Shown: in pieces, positions 46,135 to 53,822 of the stretch
How the letters are laid out: each line of letters begins with the position of its first letter
How positions within the stretch are numbered: the first letter of the stretch is position 1
From: an uncultured Ilyobacter sp.
Lineage (GTDB): Bacteria > Fusobacteriota > Fusobacteriia > Fusobacteriales > Fusobacteriaceae
NCBI RefSeq assembly: GCF_963668085.1
Contig: NZ_OY764058.1
Location: 868,001-932,000 of the forward strand
Length of the DNA: 64,000 bases
Direction: 5' to 3'
Made by a program: the position numbers and the translations under genes
The notes under the pieces: generated by a model
Databases searched by the model: none
What the model saw: the letters and a program-made list of their open reading frames with translations, nothing else
Told to the model about the DNA's origin: nothing

Positions 46135-46460
46135 GGGGTACCGTCCCGAAAATGCGGATTTACACCGTTAAGATACTTAGCTTATTTTCATGAAATTTAA
46201 TATTCGTCTTTAAGATGAGCCTTATGGTGCTATGGAATGTCTTATTTTATAAAGGTTTATATAGTATATCACTAGGAAATGTTCTAGTGATATACTGTAA
46301 CTATTTTCTATAAAAAATGGTTACGCAGGAGAAATTTAACTTCATTATTTTAAGTGGAATTTAAAATAATCAAATACTTTGTAACCTTTGATATTAAAGG
46401 TATAACTCGATATTGAAAATTTCTTAACGTTGTAAATTCGCGAATACCTGACGGTACCCC
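46135..46460. mobile_element. 326-bp MITE-like element with ~40-bp terminal inverted repeats
   Basis: The left end GGGGTACCGTCCCG...TTTACACCGTTAAG (46135-46175) and the right end CTTAACGTTGTAAATTCGCG...GACGGTACCCC (about 46423-46460) are imperfect inverted copies. The interior has no coding frame. A related right-end sequence lies at 22923-22999 in Tn-B. It occupies most of the 700-base gap 45844-46542; the rest holds only AT-rich sequence. No source transposase is visible in the window. Confidence 0.6.
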
Positions 46461-46542
46461 TTAAAGCTAATCCAAGGAGAGTCTTTACTTAATTAAATTG
46501 AAAAGGTATAATAAAACAAATATATGTTGGGAGGATGGCTGT

Positions 46543-47253
46543 ATGTATGGACTAACAGAAAAGGAATTCTATCAAATAATTACTGTACTAAACGCTTACT
46601 CCAAAGATATAAAATGGGTTAAAATATTTGGGTCTAGATCTAGAGATGATTACAAAAAAACATCTGATATAGACCTTGCAATCTCATTTAAAGAAGACAG
46701 ACTATTAGAAATAAAAAGTGATTTTTACAATACACAACTTCCTTACATGGTTGATATCATTGATTATAATAAAAATACAAATAAAAATTTAGAAAGTCTT
46801 ATAGATAAAGAAGGACAAATTATTTTTTTGACAGATAATAAGGGGAGTATAGTTATGAATGAAAGTAAGCTAAAATATAAATTAGCAGATTTTGAAAAAG
46901 CTTTATCTAAATTGGATGATTCTTTAAAAAAAGATCCTAATTTAGATGACCTGTATTTAGACGGCACGATCCAAAGGTTTGAGTTTGTGTTTGAACTAAG
47001 TTGGAAGCTTATGAAGGGTTATTTAGAATACAATGGAATAGAAGTTAATAGCCCTAGAGAGAGCTTCAGACAAGCTTTTAAAAACTCTATATTAGATAAT
47101 GCTACTGATTGGATAAAAATGATGGAAGATAGAAATAGGACTTCTCACACATACAATCTAGATACCGCTTGGGAAATATATGGAAAAATTAAAAGTGATT
47201 ATATTTACCTTTTTAAGAAATTTTACGAATTAATAAAATTGAAGATAATATAA
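46543..47253 (+). CDS. Fused nucleotidyltransferase + HI0074-type substrate-binding protein, module 2
   Basis: A 236-residue single frame joining two proteins that are normally separate genes. Residues 1-100 are a minimal nucleotidyltransferase (KIFGSRSRDDYKKTSDIDLAI). From about residue 105 (MNESKLKYKLADFEKALSKL) comes an all-helical HI0074/NTase-substrate-binding (HEPN-like) domain with LDGTIQRFEFVFELSWKLMKGYL and DRNRTSHTYN. The internal ATG at 46855 has its own AAGGGGAG site 7 bases upstream. It looks like the former second start, so both a fused and a free C-terminal product may form. The chosen start has GGGAGG upstream; a TTG 15 codons earlier is weaker. Confidence 0.85.
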   Translation: MYGLTEKEFYQIITVLNAYSKDIKWVKIFGSRSRDDYKKTSDIDLAISFKEDRLLEIKSDFYNTQLPYMVDIIDYNKNTNKNLESLIDKEGQIIFLTDNKGSIVMNESKLKYKLADFEKALSKLDDSLKKDPNLDDLYLDGTIQRFEFVFELSWKLMKGYLEYNGIEVNSPRESFRQAFKNSILDNATDWIKMMEDRNRTSHTYNLDTAWEIYGKIKSDYIYLFKKFYELIKLKII

Positions 47254-47296
47254 TCAATATTATTTTATCTAATGCAACTTATAGAAAAAAGCAAAT

Positions 47297-47328
47297 AAAA
47301 AAGAGCTAAAGAAACTTTAGCTCTTTTA
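47297..47328 (+). terminator. Terminator after module 2
   Basis: AAAGAGCTAAAG, AAA and CTTTAGCTCTTT form a 12-bp perfect stem with T4 following. It lies 45 bases past the stop. Confidence 0.85.
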
Positions 47329-47529
47329 CTATATTCAAAACTCCAAAGGCTCTAGAAACCTTTACAGTCTATATTCCTTGGTGGAAGTGAAGTACGACCA
47401 ACCTATATCACTACCATAAATATATTATTTATGTAAGATTTAGCTAATCTTATAACAACTTTCCTCCATTATACACATAGTCTTTAAATAGCATAACTTT
47501 ATATTGAAAAGTTGATACAATGATAATTG

Positions 47530-47877
47530 CTATTCTTCTAATTCATTATTTTTAATTTCTATTAAATCCTCCTTTAAACCTTCCAAATCATTAGTTATAA
47601 TATCCCATTCAATATCTTGGGGTACTTGAAAATATTGATGTATTACAAAGTTTCTTACTCCTATAATCTCTCTCCAAGGTATTTTTGGATATTTATTTTG
47701 AATATCATCAGGAATCCTATTTAAGGCTTCACCGATTATTTCTAAGTTTCTCTCTACTGCTTGCCTTACTAATCTATTATCCTCAAAGTCTTCATAAGTC
47801 ATATTTTTAGTATCTTCCTGAATATAATAAATAGATTGTAAAGCGTCCTCTACTCTTAATTTCCACTTACGAGACAT
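47530..47877 (-). CDS. hepT: HepT-like (DUF86/HEPN) toxin, module 3
   Basis: A 115-residue HEPN protein with the motif RNFVIHQYFQ (R-x4-H-x-Y). It is related to but distinct from the module 1 toxin: only scattered identity is seen outside the motif and the ILEIIGEALNRIPDDI-like helix. It overlaps its nucleotidyltransferase partner by 11 bases. No terminator is obvious downstream. Confidence 0.9.
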   Translation of the reverse strand: MSRKWKLRVEDALQSIYYIQEDTKNMTYEDFEDNRLVRQAVERNLEIIGEALNRIPDDIQNKYPKIPWREIIGVRNFVIHQYFQVPQDIEWDIITNDLEGLKEDLIEIKNNELEE

Positions 47878-48160
47878 ATCTAACGCTCCTCAATATTTCA
47901 TCTTTTATCTCTTTACGGATATCTTTTTCTCTACATAAATCAACTTCTTTGTTAAATAAATTTTCAAGGTAAAATTTCAATCCAAAATAGGATTTTGATA
48001 TTCTAGGAACTTCGCCAAAATTAACCAGTATATCTATATCACTACTTTCAGAAAAGTTTCCATTCGCATAAGAACCAAAAACACCTATTTTTTTTACTCC
48101 GAACGCTTTTATTTCATTTTCATGATCTTTTATAATTTGAATTATTTCATTCATTTCCAT
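47867..48160 (-). CDS. mntA: MntA-like minimal nucleotidyltransferase antitoxin, module 3
   Basis: A 97-residue nucleotidyltransferase with GVFGSYANGNFSESSDIDILVNF (GS-x10-D-x-D). It is the first gene of the pair with the HepT at 47530. The sequence upstream reads GGGGGTAAGAG before the ATG. Differences from module 1 argue for separate acquisition rather than recent local duplication. Confidence 0.9.
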   Translation of the reverse strand: MEMNEIIQIIKDHENEIKAFGVKKIGVFGSYANGNFSESSDIDILVNFGEVPRISKSYFGLKFYLENLFNKEVDLCREKDIRKEIKDEILRSVRYVS

Positions 48161-48274
48161 CTCTTACCCCCTATTACTTTGTCTTCTAATTCTGAATCTA
48201 TTAACACCAGGGCTGACTTATAATCTCTTTAAGATTAAAAAGTATAATCTGTATTAAATAAAAAATCTAGAATT

Positions 48275-48949
48275 CTATTTTATTTCATTTAAAGTCTTTA
48301 TAACTTTTCCACAAATAATAAAATCATCATATTCATCTACAATAATAGGGGAATATTCGCTGTTGTCAGAGTATAGAATTATAATATTATTTTTCTTAAA
48401 GAATCTTTTAACATAAGCTTCACCATTTAAAAGAAAAACACCAATGTCTTTAGATTTTAGCTCTGTGTCTTTTTTCATTACAATAACTGCCTTGTCTGTG
48501 ATTGTCGGTTCCATAGAATGTCCACTAACTATAATTCCAATACAATTTTCTTTTCCACTCAGATGTAAAGATATATATTCTAAGGGAACTGAATCAGGAA
48601 TATATCCACATCCAGCTGAAACACTTTCATAAATTGGAATTGTATCAACTAAAGTATCTGAAATCAACTCTATTTGTTGGGTAATCTTATCATTAAAGTC
48701 TGGGAGATAATAATCTGAAAGGGCTTCTTCTTCGATTATACCTGCTACTTTGTATAGTTCGATATAATTCATATCTAGACCTGTAGCTATTTTTTTTAGA
48801 TGTTCAAAATTAATTTTTTTTCTCTCTCCAACTTCTATTCTGTGTATAACAGAGGCTTCTAAATCACTTTTATACGATAACTGACCTTGGGATAAATTTA
48901 GACTTTCTCTTCTCTTTCTAATGAATTCTCCAACTTTTTTAATATCCAT
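48275..48949 (-). CDS. CI/LexA-like repressor (XRE + S24 peptidase)
   Basis: A 224-residue repressor. The N-terminal helix-turn-helix (residues about 3-62, RRESLNLSQGQLSYKSDLEASVIHRIEVGE) is joined to a C-terminal S24 self-cleavage domain. The S24 domain has the cleavage site Ala-Gly in VSAGCGY, the catalytic Ser in SGHSMEPT and the Lys in GEAYVKRF. Such proteins cut themselves when RecA is activated by DNA damage. The start is the ATG preceded by GGAAT. It is divergent from a small Cro-like gene and the conjugation operon, so it probably represses transfer genes until SOS induction. Confidence 0.92.
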   Translation of the reverse strand: MDIKKVGEFIRKRRESLNLSQGQLSYKSDLEASVIHRIEVGERKKINFEHLKKIATGLDMNYIELYKVAGIIEEEALSDYYLPDFNDKITQQIELISDTLVDTIPIYESVSAGCGYIPDSVPLEYISLHLSGKENCIGIIVSGHSMEPTITDKAVIVMKKDTELKSKDIGVFLLNGEAYVKRFFKKNNIIILYSDNSEYSPIIVDEYDDFIICGKVIKTLNEIK

Positions 48950-48997
48950 TTTTATTCCTTTCAATCAATTTAATTTCATTATAGTTTACTTTATTAA

Positions 48998-49080
48998 TTG
49001 ACAAATAGCATAGTATTTTTTATTTTTTGTTGACAAATAGCAATTTAAATTATAATATTTTAGTGTCAAAAAGCAATTAA
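48998..49080. promoter_or_regulatory. Divergent operator/promoter region of the CI/Cro-like switch
   Basis: Three spaced copies of a similar string occur: TTGACAAATAGCAT (48998), TTGACAAATAGCAATT (49030) and GTGTCAAAAAGCAATT (49063), about 32-33 bases apart. The second overlaps a rightward -35 box TTGACA (49030-49035) with TATAAT at 49051-49056, a short 15-base spacing. The arrangement fits repressor operators controlling the conjugation promoter and autoregulation. Confidence 0.75.
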
Positions 49081-49103
49081 GGAGGTGGATTATTTTAATA
49101 AAA

Positions 49104-49292
49104 GTGAAAAGCATCATTTTAAAAAAAAGTATAAGCATATCTGAATTATCTGAGAGAACATCACTAGACTATAAATCTCTTCATAATATAATCTCAAACA
49201 AAACTAAAGGGGCAAAATTCTCCACTTTAGATAAGATTGCTAAAGCTTTAGATATTTCTATTGATGAGCTTTTTGACCGTGAAGACTATTAA
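49104..49292 (+). CDS. Small Cro-like XRE regulator
   Basis: A 62-residue stand-alone helix-turn-helix protein (ISISELSERTSLDYKSLHNIISNKTKG, then FSTLDKIAKALDISIDELF). The annotated start is GTG, but the nearest strong ribosome site GGAGGTGG lies 15 bases upstream, so an unusual start closer to it (such as ATT at 49089) is possible. It is the first gene after the operators and is followed 20 bases later by the pilin gene. It probably plays the Cro role against the divergent CI-like repressor. Confidence 0.8.
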   Translation: MKSIILKKSISISELSERTSLDYKSLHNIISNKTKGAKFSTLDKIAKALDISIDELFDREDY

Positions 49293-49312
49293 GATCTAAA
49301 GGAGGATTTTTA

Positions 49313-49633
49313 ATGAAAAAGTTTTTAAAAAGTAATTTACATTACCTAGTTATAGCTGGGATGTTTACTTTAGTTCAGGAGGTTGGTATGGCGTCGTCTT
49401 CAGACATGCCCTTTGTCGGACCTCTTGAAGAGATTATGTTGGCAATCACAGGTCCGGTTGCTAAATATTTAGCGATTATCTGTGTTGCAGGATGTGGTCT
49501 AGCTATGTCCTTTGGGGAAATGGGAGGAGCTATGAAAAGACTTGTTAATATTGTCTTTGGTATTTCAATAGTTTTTGCTGCAGTTAGCTGGGTTCCAACC
49601 TTCTTCAGTTTTTCAGGTGGAGTTAATTTCTAA
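49313..49633 (+). CDS. virB2: VirB2/TrbC-type conjugative pilin
   Basis: A 106-residue pilin. It has a long signal peptide (MKKFLKSNLHYLVIAGMFTLVQEVGMA) and two hydrophobic helices (ITGPVAKYLAIICVAGCGLAM and LVNIVFGISIVFAAVSWVP) separated by a short FGEMGGAMKR loop, as in TrbC/VirB2. AAAGGAGG lies before the ATG. It forms the extracellular pilus of the type IV secretion system. It is directly followed by VirB8/9/10 homologues, so the genes that usually lie between (VirB3, B4, B5, B6) are absent or encoded elsewhere. Confidence 0.88.
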   Translation: MKKFLKSNLHYLVIAGMFTLVQEVGMASSSDMPFVGPLEEIMLAITGPVAKYLAIICVAGCGLAMSFGEMGGAMKRLVNIVFGISIVFAAVSWVPTFFSFSGGVNF

Positions 49634-49644
49634 GGAGGGGAGCT

Positions 49645-50328
49645 ATGAACTATAAACCGGATACCTCCCCTTTGGTTACTAATTCTCAAAAGATAAACCC
49701 CATGGATTCATGGCATGACAGATACTTAAATCTGTCTAAGGGAATTAGAAACTGGCAGTTAGCTTTTTTTCTTATCTTTATTCTTTTTACCGGTTCTCTT
49801 ATAGCCACATATTTCATAAGTATCAAAGCAACCTTTGTTCCATACATAATTGAAGTTGAGAAAAATGGAAAAGTTAACTCTATAGGCAAACCACTAGAGC
49901 AAAATTATAAAGTAACTGAGGGACAGATCAAATATTTTTTACGTCAATTTATTCTAAACACCAGAACAATATCTTTAGATCCAGTTCTTTATGGAAAAAA
50001 ATATAAGGAAGCCTTCTATTTTGTGAGCAAACAGTCAAAGCAAAAGCTTGGATTATTGTATGAAGAAGATAAAGTTCTTGAAAAATTAACGGCTAAAGAA
50101 ACGGTTTCACCAGAGATTATTTCTATTAATAAAATTGCCGGTACTCCAAACTCTTACCAAATAAGATGGTCTGAAACATATTTTGGAAAAGATGGAGGAA
50201 TAAAGGGGAAGAAACAGTATTCTGGAATTTACACGCTCTCTTCAAATCCTCCTCAAACTGAGGAAGCATTATACAGGAATCCACTTGGAATCATTATCGA
50301 GGATTTTTCACAGTCTATTGAGATATAG
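49645..50328 (+). CDS. trbF: VirB8/TrbF-type inner-membrane conjugation protein
   Basis: A 227-residue protein with a short cytoplasmic N-terminus, one membrane helix (LAFFLIFILFTGSLIATYF, about residues 34-52) and a periplasmic VirB8/NTF2-like domain. The domain contains YFLRQFILNTRTISLDPVLYGKKYKEAF and IRWSETYFGKDGG. It is a scaffold of the inner-membrane part of the type IV channel. The ribosome site AAGGAGGGG precedes it, and the gap to virB2 is 11 bases. The following gene begins 13 bases after its stop. Confidence 0.9.
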   Translation: MNYKPDTSPLVTNSQKINPMDSWHDRYLNLSKGIRNWQLAFFLIFILFTGSLIATYFISIKATFVPYIIEVEKNGKVNSIGKPLEQNYKVTEGQIKYFLRQFILNTRTISLDPVLYGKKYKEAFYFVSKQSKQKLGLLYEEDKVLEKLTAKETVSPEIISINKIAGTPNSYQIRWSETYFGKDGGIKGKKQYSGIYTLSSNPPQTEEALYRNPLGIIIEDFSQSIEI

Positions 50329-50341
50329 AAGGAGAATGAAA

Positions 50342-51178
50342 ATGAAAAAATTAATATTAGGAACTTTTATCTTTGTTAGCTGCCTTTCATTCTCAGAAGA
50401 ATCAACTTATCGAGATTTTTCCATGAAAGAACCAGTTATAAGATCTGGATTAAAAGAAGCTAAAGAAAACATTGCGAGAAGTTTTGTTTTTAATCAGGGA
50501 GATATGTATAGAGTCTATGCTAGAGAGGGATTTCTAACAACAATATTACTTCAGCCAGGAGAGGAAGTGACATTCTTAGGTGGTGGAGATACCTCTAGAT
50601 GGGCTATTGAACAAGCATTAACAGGATCTAACGAAGGGGAAAGAATTGCAATCTATATCAAGCCATTTCAACAAGAAATAAAAACAAATTTGATTATTAA
50701 TACAAACAAAAGGCAGTACCATTTTTTTCTTCAAAGTGCAAAAAATTATTATAACCCTTTAGTTAGTTTTATATATCCTAGAGAAGCTCAATTGAAATAC
50801 AAAATTGAAAAACTTAAGGATGAACAACAATTGACTCCAGTAAATACCGAGAACCTTTTCTTTGGATATAAGATAAATCACTCAAGGTATAAAATAGCTC
50901 CCTCACAGGTATTTGATGACGGGAATAAAACATTTCTGATAATGAAAAATGAAGTAAAAAGCTCTGAAGCTCCTGTAATCTATTTAGAAGACCCTCTTAC
51001 GGGAGATACGGCGTTAGTGAACTACAGAATCAAAGGGAATTATTATATAGTTGATCGTATTTTTGATAAAGCAATTATAAAACTTGGTAAAAAAGAAGTA
51101 AAAATTAAGAGAACTATTAATTCTAATAGAAAAAGGAAGGATAATATTAAGCTATCTGGTCGTAGAGGTGAGCTTTGA
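50342..51178 (+). CDS. trbG: VirB9/TrbG-type outer-channel protein
   Basis: A 278-residue exported protein with the signal peptide MKKLILGTFIFVSCLSFSEE. A VirB9 N-terminal domain (DMYRVYAREGFLTTILLQPGEEVTFLGGGDTSRW, then GERIAIYIKP) and a C-terminal beta domain (FGYKINHSRYKIAPSQVFDDGNKTFLIM) follow. It forms the outer-membrane core ring with the VirB10 homologue. The start is the ATG 7 bases after AAGGAG; a longer upstream frame overlaps trbF and is rejected. The stop lies one base before the trbI start, so translation is coupled. Confidence 0.9.
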   Translation: MKKLILGTFIFVSCLSFSEESTYRDFSMKEPVIRSGLKEAKENIARSFVFNQGDMYRVYAREGFLTTILLQPGEEVTFLGGGDTSRWAIEQALTGSNEGERIAIYIKPFQQEIKTNLIINTNKRQYHFFLQSAKNYYNPLVSFIYPREAQLKYKIEKLKDEQQLTPVNTENLFFGYKINHSRYKIAPSQVFDDGNKTFLIMKNEVKSSEAPVIYLEDPLTGDTALVNYRIKGNYYIVDRIFDKAIIKLGKKEVKIKRTINSNRKRKDNIKLSGRRGEL

Positions 51179-51179
51179 T

Positions 51180-52274
51180 ATGTCAGAAAGTTCTAATGAA
51201 AAACAAGTGAAAAAAGATGTGATTCCAGGAAAACATATAAACAAAAGGTCTTTAATAATAGCGTTTGTTTTAATCCTTGGAATCATAATTTTAACTTCAT
51301 CTTTTAAAAATAAAGGGAGTTCTGAGGAGAAGAAAAGTATTAATTTAGAGGAAAAAATGACGGTTAATAATGTTTCAGATCTTCCAAATAGCTATCAAGA
51401 GATGAGAATAAAAGAAGAGATAGAAACACCTTTTGATAATAGCAATTACACAGAAAATGTAATTTATCAAAATCAAATGTTAGATGAAGAAAAGCATAAA
51501 AAATTGGATAAACTTTATCAAGAAGCGGAACTAGCTAAAAGAAGTGGAATAGGATTTGGTGTCAATAAGAGAAATAATGAAAACACCTCAATTGACCAAA
51601 CTACCTATATTTCAAGAGAACAGAATTTAAATGACCAAGGAAGCAAGGATTCTTTCTTAAAAAATAAAGAATCTAGCCCTACCTACCTTAAAAATTATAT
51701 AGAGGATCCAATATCACCATATGAAATAAAAGCAGGAACAGTAATACCTGGTATTATGATTACCGGAATTAATTCTGATCTACCGGGAAATATAGTTGGT
51801 CAAGTTAGAGAGTCAGTATTTGATAAAGTTTCTGGTAACTATCTTTTAATTCCTCAAGGCACTAAAATTTTTGGAACTTATGACTCCAATGTAAGTTGGG
51901 GACAGAATCGAGTACTAATTGTCTGGCAAAGGCTTATTTTTCCTAATGGAAAATCAATTAATCTCTCTAATATGCCAGGAGTTGATCTTACAGGCCAGGC
52001 AGGTTTCAGCGATAAAGTAAATAATCACTTTGGAACACTTTTAAAAGGAGTAGTGCTTACATCAATTACAGGTGCCGGCTCAGCAATAGTAACAAATGAT
52101 GAAAATAATGATTATGAGTCTGAAGCTGCTAAGGCTGCAGGAATAGCAATTATTAATATTGGGAATAATTTTGCAGAAAAGGCCTTAGATGTACAGCCCA
52201 CCATTGAAATAAGAGCAGGATATAGATTTAACATCATGGTAAATAGCGATATGATTTTAACACCTTATGAATAA
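51180..52274 (+). CDS. trbI: VirB10/TrbI-type core channel protein
   Basis: A 364-residue protein with a cytoplasmic tail, one membrane helix (SLIIAFVLILGIIILTSS, about residues 26-43), an extended periplasmic linker and the C-terminal TrbI barrel. The barrel shows PYEIKAGTVIPGIMITGINSDLPG, NYLLIPQGTKIFGTYD, WQRLIFPNGKSINL and a final AGYRFNIMVNSDMIL. It spans both membranes and opens the outer gate on energy input. The start follows GAGGTGAG at good spacing. Confidence 0.92.
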   Translation: MSESSNEKQVKKDVIPGKHINKRSLIIAFVLILGIIILTSSFKNKGSSEEKKSINLEEKMTVNNVSDLPNSYQEMRIKEEIETPFDNSNYTENVIYQNQMLDEEKHKKLDKLYQEAELAKRSGIGFGVNKRNNENTSIDQTTYISREQNLNDQGSKDSFLKNKESSPTYLKNYIEDPISPYEIKAGTVIPGIMITGINSDLPGNIVGQVRESVFDKVSGNYLLIPQGTKIFGTYDSNVSWGQNRVLIVWQRLIFPNGKSINLSNMPGVDLTGQAGFSDKVNNHFGTLLKGVVLTSITGAGSAIVTNDENNDYESEAAKAAGIAIINIGNNFAEKALDVQPTIEIRAGYRFNIMVNSDMILTPYE

Positions 52275-52306
52275 AGAACAAAAATATTCAAAAAGGAAAA
52301 CCTGAT

Positions 52307-53744
52307 ATGAAACTTAATTTTAATTTTTATAAGAAAAATATAATCGGCTATATATTCATTTTGTTTCTTCTTTCTGGAATATGGATGGCCACACAAACTT
52401 TTGCTAAATATACAGGATATCACCCTGGATTAGGTGATCCACTGGTTAAATTTAAAGGAATTAAAATATACAAACCTTTTTTGATTTTAATCTGGCTAAA
52501 TAAATATTCCCACTTTGCTCCTATTGCTGCTCAAAAGTCAACACAAACATTATTTGGATTTATATTTACAGGATTTTTCATTATGGCTATTTTCAAAAGG
52601 CAGAATTCCTCTCTAGACACCCACGGTACTGCCAGATGGGCAAATATCTGTGATATCAGAGAATCTGGACTTTATTTAAAAAATAAAGAAGTTGAAAAAG
52701 CTTTAAAATCCTCTGGAATGTGGAATCTATATACCAAAAGACTACCTAAAGAAGAGCATCATAGGGATGGAGTTGTTTTAGGAAAAGACCGTAAAGGAAG
52801 AGAGATAATACATAATGGAGTTGAACACATTATGCTTATGGCCCCTACCAGGTCAGGTAAGGGGGTAGGTGTTATTATACCCACTCTTCTTACTTGGAAA
52901 CACTCTACAATTGTTAATGATATCAAAGGTGAGAACTATCAACTCACAAAAAAATTCAGAGAAGCATTGGGGCACAAATGTCTGAAATTTGATCCAACAA
53001 ATCCCGTCGAATCATGTAAGTATAATCCCCTTCTTGGCATTAATAAGGGGAAGGACTGTGAATATCAAGACGCCAGAATTATCGCAGAAATAATATGTGC
53101 TTCAGATAAGCCAGATCACTGGTCTCAAAGTGCAACTTCTTTTTTAACAGGAATAATCCTTCATGTTATCTATTCAGAATCTAACCCTACTCTAGGAGGA
53201 ATAGTTCGTTTTTTAACGTCAACAGAAACAAATTTCGAAGATAAAATGGAACAAATAATGTCCTATCCTCATACGAACGATCACTCTACTTTTGAAAATA
53301 TCTATCATGATGTTGTAAAGCTAAACGTTGAAGATGAAGAAACACAAGAGTTAACAGTAACAGAGTTTCCAAATACACATCCTGTTGCAGCAAGAGTTGC
53401 AGGAGACATGCTAGGAAAGGCAGATAAGGAAAGAGCAAGTATAGTTTCAACAGCTCTTACTAAACTGGGGATATATCAAGATCCCATTATAGACAAAAAT
53501 ACATCTGGCAGTGATTTTAATATAAATGATCTCATGAATGCCGATGTTCCTTTAGATCTTTTTCTTGTAACACCGCCCAAGGCATTAGATGTCACAGCTC
53601 CTCTTTTTAGGTTGATCATAACTCAGATTATATATGGACTTACTGAGGAAATGGTATTTATGAATGGAATGAAAAATAAGGGATATAAGCATAGACTTTT
53701 ACTTTTATTAGACGAATTTTCTGCACTTGGAAAAATTCCATTAA
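52307..53744 (+). pseudogene. traG: VirD4/TraG coupling protein, truncated by Tn-A
   Basis: The first 479 codons of a type IV coupling protein. It has two N-terminal membrane segments (FILFLLSGIWMATQTFA and TLFGFIFTGFFIMAIF), Walker A MAPTRSGKGVGVI (near residue 179) and Walker B LLLLLDEFSALGKIP (near 464). The frame is cut at 53744 by the Tn-A left end and reads 15 codons into it. Family proteins run 550-700 residues, so the C-terminal all-alpha and motor parts are lost. The missing 3' half is not next to the other Tn-A copy, because that copy is itself truncated. Transfer from this locus should be blocked. Confidence 0.92.
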
Positions 53745-53776
53745 GGCCTAGCGTCGATATTTATGGCTTTTTGCAC
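53745..53776 (+). repeat. Tn-A left terminal inverted repeat (copy 2)
   Basis: It starts GGCCTAGCGTCGATATTTAT. The first 26 bases equal the right end, then TT replaces CG and GCAC follows. The same sequence begins copy 1 at 21878. Confidence 0.93.
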
Positions 53777-53822
53777 AAAACACTATTCTAGCTCAATAAA
53801 AATAGGGATAGAGAAAATATCC

